A DNA stretch of 64,000 bases from Tillus elongatus. Taxonomy: Eukaryota; Arthropoda; Insecta; Coleoptera; Cleridae. This document shows, in pieces, positions 61,468 to 64,000 of this stretch (within the stretch, counting starts at the first letter, position 1; every line of letters starts with the position of its first letter). Where the stretch lies: NCBI GenBank assembly GCA_964006375.1, contig OZ023269.1:60646968-60710967 (forward strand), given 5' to 3'. Below the pieces are notes generated by a model, which saw nothing but the letters and a program-made list of their open reading frames with translations, did not search any database and had not been told where the DNA came from. Both the position numbers and the translations under genes were made by a program.

Positions 61468-62099
61468 AAGATCTATTTTTATATTTAGTTATGGCAAGAA
61501 AATGATATTACGCATTGGTAAATACGAAATGATTTCTGTAAAAATTAAGCCGCAATGAAAAATAAATGAGTACAATTAAAATATAGCAAAAATTCTTATG
61601 CCACACATCTTTCTGTTTGAAAATTGCCTAGACTGCAGTTCACCCGGGTTTCCTTCCAGTTCAAAGTTATAATTCAATGTAGCCATAAACATAATAGGTT
61701 AGGACAAGTTGGGTAATAGGCTTGTAAATTGCTATTCAAAACAAACCAAACATGTACATTATTCGTAAAATCGGCAATCGAGCAAATACGATTCGCGTTC
61801 CCTCGATTGTTATTTTATTTTGAGGTCCATAATATTATGTTTTATGACTCAAGGGAAAATTTTACGCCTCCTATTGTAGTTTCCAAGATACTGCCACTAG
61901 CCACCTTTGCATAAAAAGATTTTATAACATAGGTACCTATGCCTACCCTAAATAAGTCTAGCGATTTCATCAATTCCTGATTCTCTTAACAAAAATTCGC
62001 TAATAACAGGAGAAATAACTTCTAGTAAAAAATAGACATTTTTGTGTGATATGTCCAAAGTCACTTAAAAAGTGGTTGGTCATATACAGGCAGTGAACT
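61468..62099. other. Spacer without a recognised gene
   Basis: About 630 bp. No supported gene or repeat. Confidence 0.5.
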
Positions 62100-63342
62100 A
62101 AACTATAACTATAGGTTGATTTCATTGTGTACAGGTTCCCATTGCAACATGTTTGTTAACAATGGCCGAGTTCACTAGGCGCCCGCAGCTGTGTTTAAGC
62201 GCTTATCTGCTGACTACAGTGACTTGATGGATGCTTCACTCCGCGCTTTAAGAAATTGGCAACAGTTGAATTCCAAAAGAAGCACAGCGGGACTGGAGAA
62301 CGCATTTTGTTGACACAACTATTCAACTGTTGGCGCCTGTTGAACTCAGCCAATCTGCTGTTTATAGGTGCATAATATATAACTCAAACAAAAAACGTAA
62401 CAGTGCAGGCGGCTGTATGCTCATCAAAGAATATTAAAATTCTTTACGTTAATACTATTTGTTCTAATCGTAAGTCATGTTGTAATCGTACATCCTACCG
62501 GGCAACTAAGTAACTAACCAATTAAAGACGTCTAACAGCGCCATCTGTCAATGGGATAGATGAAAACAGGAAAAACAGGAATTTATTACTATTTTCGGTA
62601 AATCTATTACGAAGTTTTCTAGAACTCTGTTATGATGAATTAGGTGTTCAGAATAGCACAATAAAATTTTAAAAAATTCAGTGAGAATATAGACTATAAA
62701 CATGGTTTGTTTTGCTTTGGCTTTAATTCTCAGTTGTGACACATTTTTAACCGTACTGCCCGCGCTTGCGTTAAAAGATAGAAAATTATTAACACAACCG
62801 TCTTTATATGATCACTCATTTGGCGATTTTTCAACTATTGGAAGCAAAATACTAATGAAAATCTAGTTATTATTTAATCTAATAACGTTGTCTTAGGGAT
62901 ATTTCTATAATGCTTGTTATGAATATGAAGAACAAAGCGTGAATGCTATTTCTCTAATGTATTGTAGCTCTCACTAATGCCAATACAATAAATTCATGGG
63001 GTTGAAATCATTTTGACCGATTGCTTATATACAACTGACATACAACAACGATAAAAAAGCGTGTACCTAATAGTTTTCATGATTTCTCGGCATTCAAACA
63101 GGTACTTACACATGTTTTTTTAATTTAATTTCGCAAGTCAATACATGTTTTGTGGTGTTTTCACATTATTTGCTTTTTGATGTGGAATGAAAAGCGTAAA
63201 ATATTAATTCCCAATTATACTTGTCTCCATAACGTCCATCTTCGACGTAAAATTTTATCCAGTAAGTAAATGCAGAAAATGGTGATTGTGCACCCGCAAT
63301 GATTTACAGGAACTGATTTGGTCAAAGAATCCTCATTTTACA
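62100..63342 (+). repeat. 1.25-kb direct repeat, copy 2
   Basis: The second copy of 59,365-60,645, with several small deletions near its start. Confidence 0.85.
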
Positions 63343-63445
63343 TACTGTAGAGCGATATCGTTATTAAATTTTGTGATATACACATCCAGAATATATACAA
63401 AGTGTATAAGGTGTATGAACTGTATAAGTGCTCAAAGTGTACTAT

Positions 63446-63449
<4 letters not shown>

Positions 63450-63534
<85 letters not shown>
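63450..63534. repeat. (TA)n microsatellite
   Basis: About 85 bp of TA between repeat flank 63,400-63,450 and the second half of the dispersed repeat. Confidence 0.96.
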
Positions 63535-63538
<4 letters not shown>

Positions 63539-63880
63539 GGTATCACACCGATAACTCAAAATATAATCGGCCGATTTTGATAAAATTTGGCATGTACCTT
63601 CCTTCTGTAAATGTATTGGATAATTTCGTTAGTCAGGAAAATCGGACGAGGTTTTCCGGGAAAATTTTGAGTTTTTATTCGAAAAAAATTTGTATCTCAA
63701 AAAATAGAAAAGATAAGATAACCAAATTTGGTAGGTAGGTTTACGATATAAAAATTAAACTATACACCAAAATTCAGATTTCTATGTTGCAAGATAAAAA
63801 AGTTATAATAAAATATTTTGTGCCAGATCATTTCTATGAAAATTCACTACCATAACGCACTTGCTGCATCCAGGATTTTT
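63535..63880 (+). repeat. Dispersed (TA)-core repeat, second half
   Basis: GGCCGATTTTGATAAAATTT, GGCATGTACCTTCCTTCTGT, CCAAATTTGGTAGGTAGGTT and CATAACGCACTTGCTGCATC match the left-arm copy at 36,500-37,210. The final 120 bp of the window hold nothing recognisable. Confidence 0.85.
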
Positions 63881-64000
63881 ACACATTTTATTATTTAGTA
63901 CCATATTAACATTGAACTACTTTTAATGTTTACAGTTTTCACCCCGTTCCGGACAGTGCTAACGCTAACACAAATTTGTGTGAAGAGAAGAGCTTGATAA

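Overview
The window looks like repeat-dominated nuclear DNA of an invertebrate, most likely an arthropod. The evidence is the AT-rich composition, at least ten long (TA)n tracts, tRNA-derived SINEs, and a mixture of Maverick/Polinton, Merlin, mariner-like, Penelope-like, Gypsy, Jockey-like and Tx1/L1-like elements. One candidate pair of spliced exons has a 50-base intron. I see no rRNA, no functional tRNA, no CRISPR array and no prokaryotic operon. The species cannot be named from sequence alone.

Layout. 1-12.0 kb is a decayed Maverick/Polinton: protein-primed DNA polymerase B, retroviral-type integrase, packaging ATPase, adenain-like protease, minor capsid and major capsid genes, all broken, followed by a DUF7869-like fragment. 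13.5-15.2 kb is a 5'-truncated Penelope-like element whose GIY-YIG nuclease is split by a (TA)n tract. 15.25-18.4 kb holds a LINE with an uninterrupted 988-codon endonuclease/reverse transcriptase frame on the minus strand. 19.06-25.39 kb is a palindrome-rich DNA transposon into which a Gypsy element (19,712-24,585, plus strand, 7-bp target duplication) has inserted. 26.26-26.56 kb carries two phase-matched exon candidates.

27.46-47.15 kb is a stack of nested insertions. A minus-strand Gypsy element has its 5' LTR (the right one) split by a 10,518-bp foldback element at 36,100-46,617. The foldback has an 8-bp target duplication (GTGTTCTA), multi-kilobase inverted arms and a Merlin-superfamily transposase relic in its loop. 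The uninterrupted LTR of the same Gypsy preserves the empty site at 29,207-29,214. The arms hold further insertions (two SINEs on the left, a TA-flanked element on the right), each shown by an empty site in the opposite arm.

48.8-49.9 kb is a mariner-like foldback. 51.2-52.9 kb is a Jockey-like LINE fragment and 53.4-53.7 kb a second Penelope-type reverse transcriptase fragment. 54.06-57.48 kb is a 5'-truncated Tx1/L1-like LINE with a 1,071-codon frame. 58-64 kb is non-coding, with two 1.25-kb direct repeats, a CAGGGTTCCCACT-type MITE, a small foldback with a 12-bp flanking duplication and more (TA)n.

The window is best read as a history of insertion into insertion. Only two long reading frames (the two LINEs) look recently functional. 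The most unusual objects are the giant Merlin-like foldback and a roughly 65-bp A-tailed micro-retroposon seen twice.
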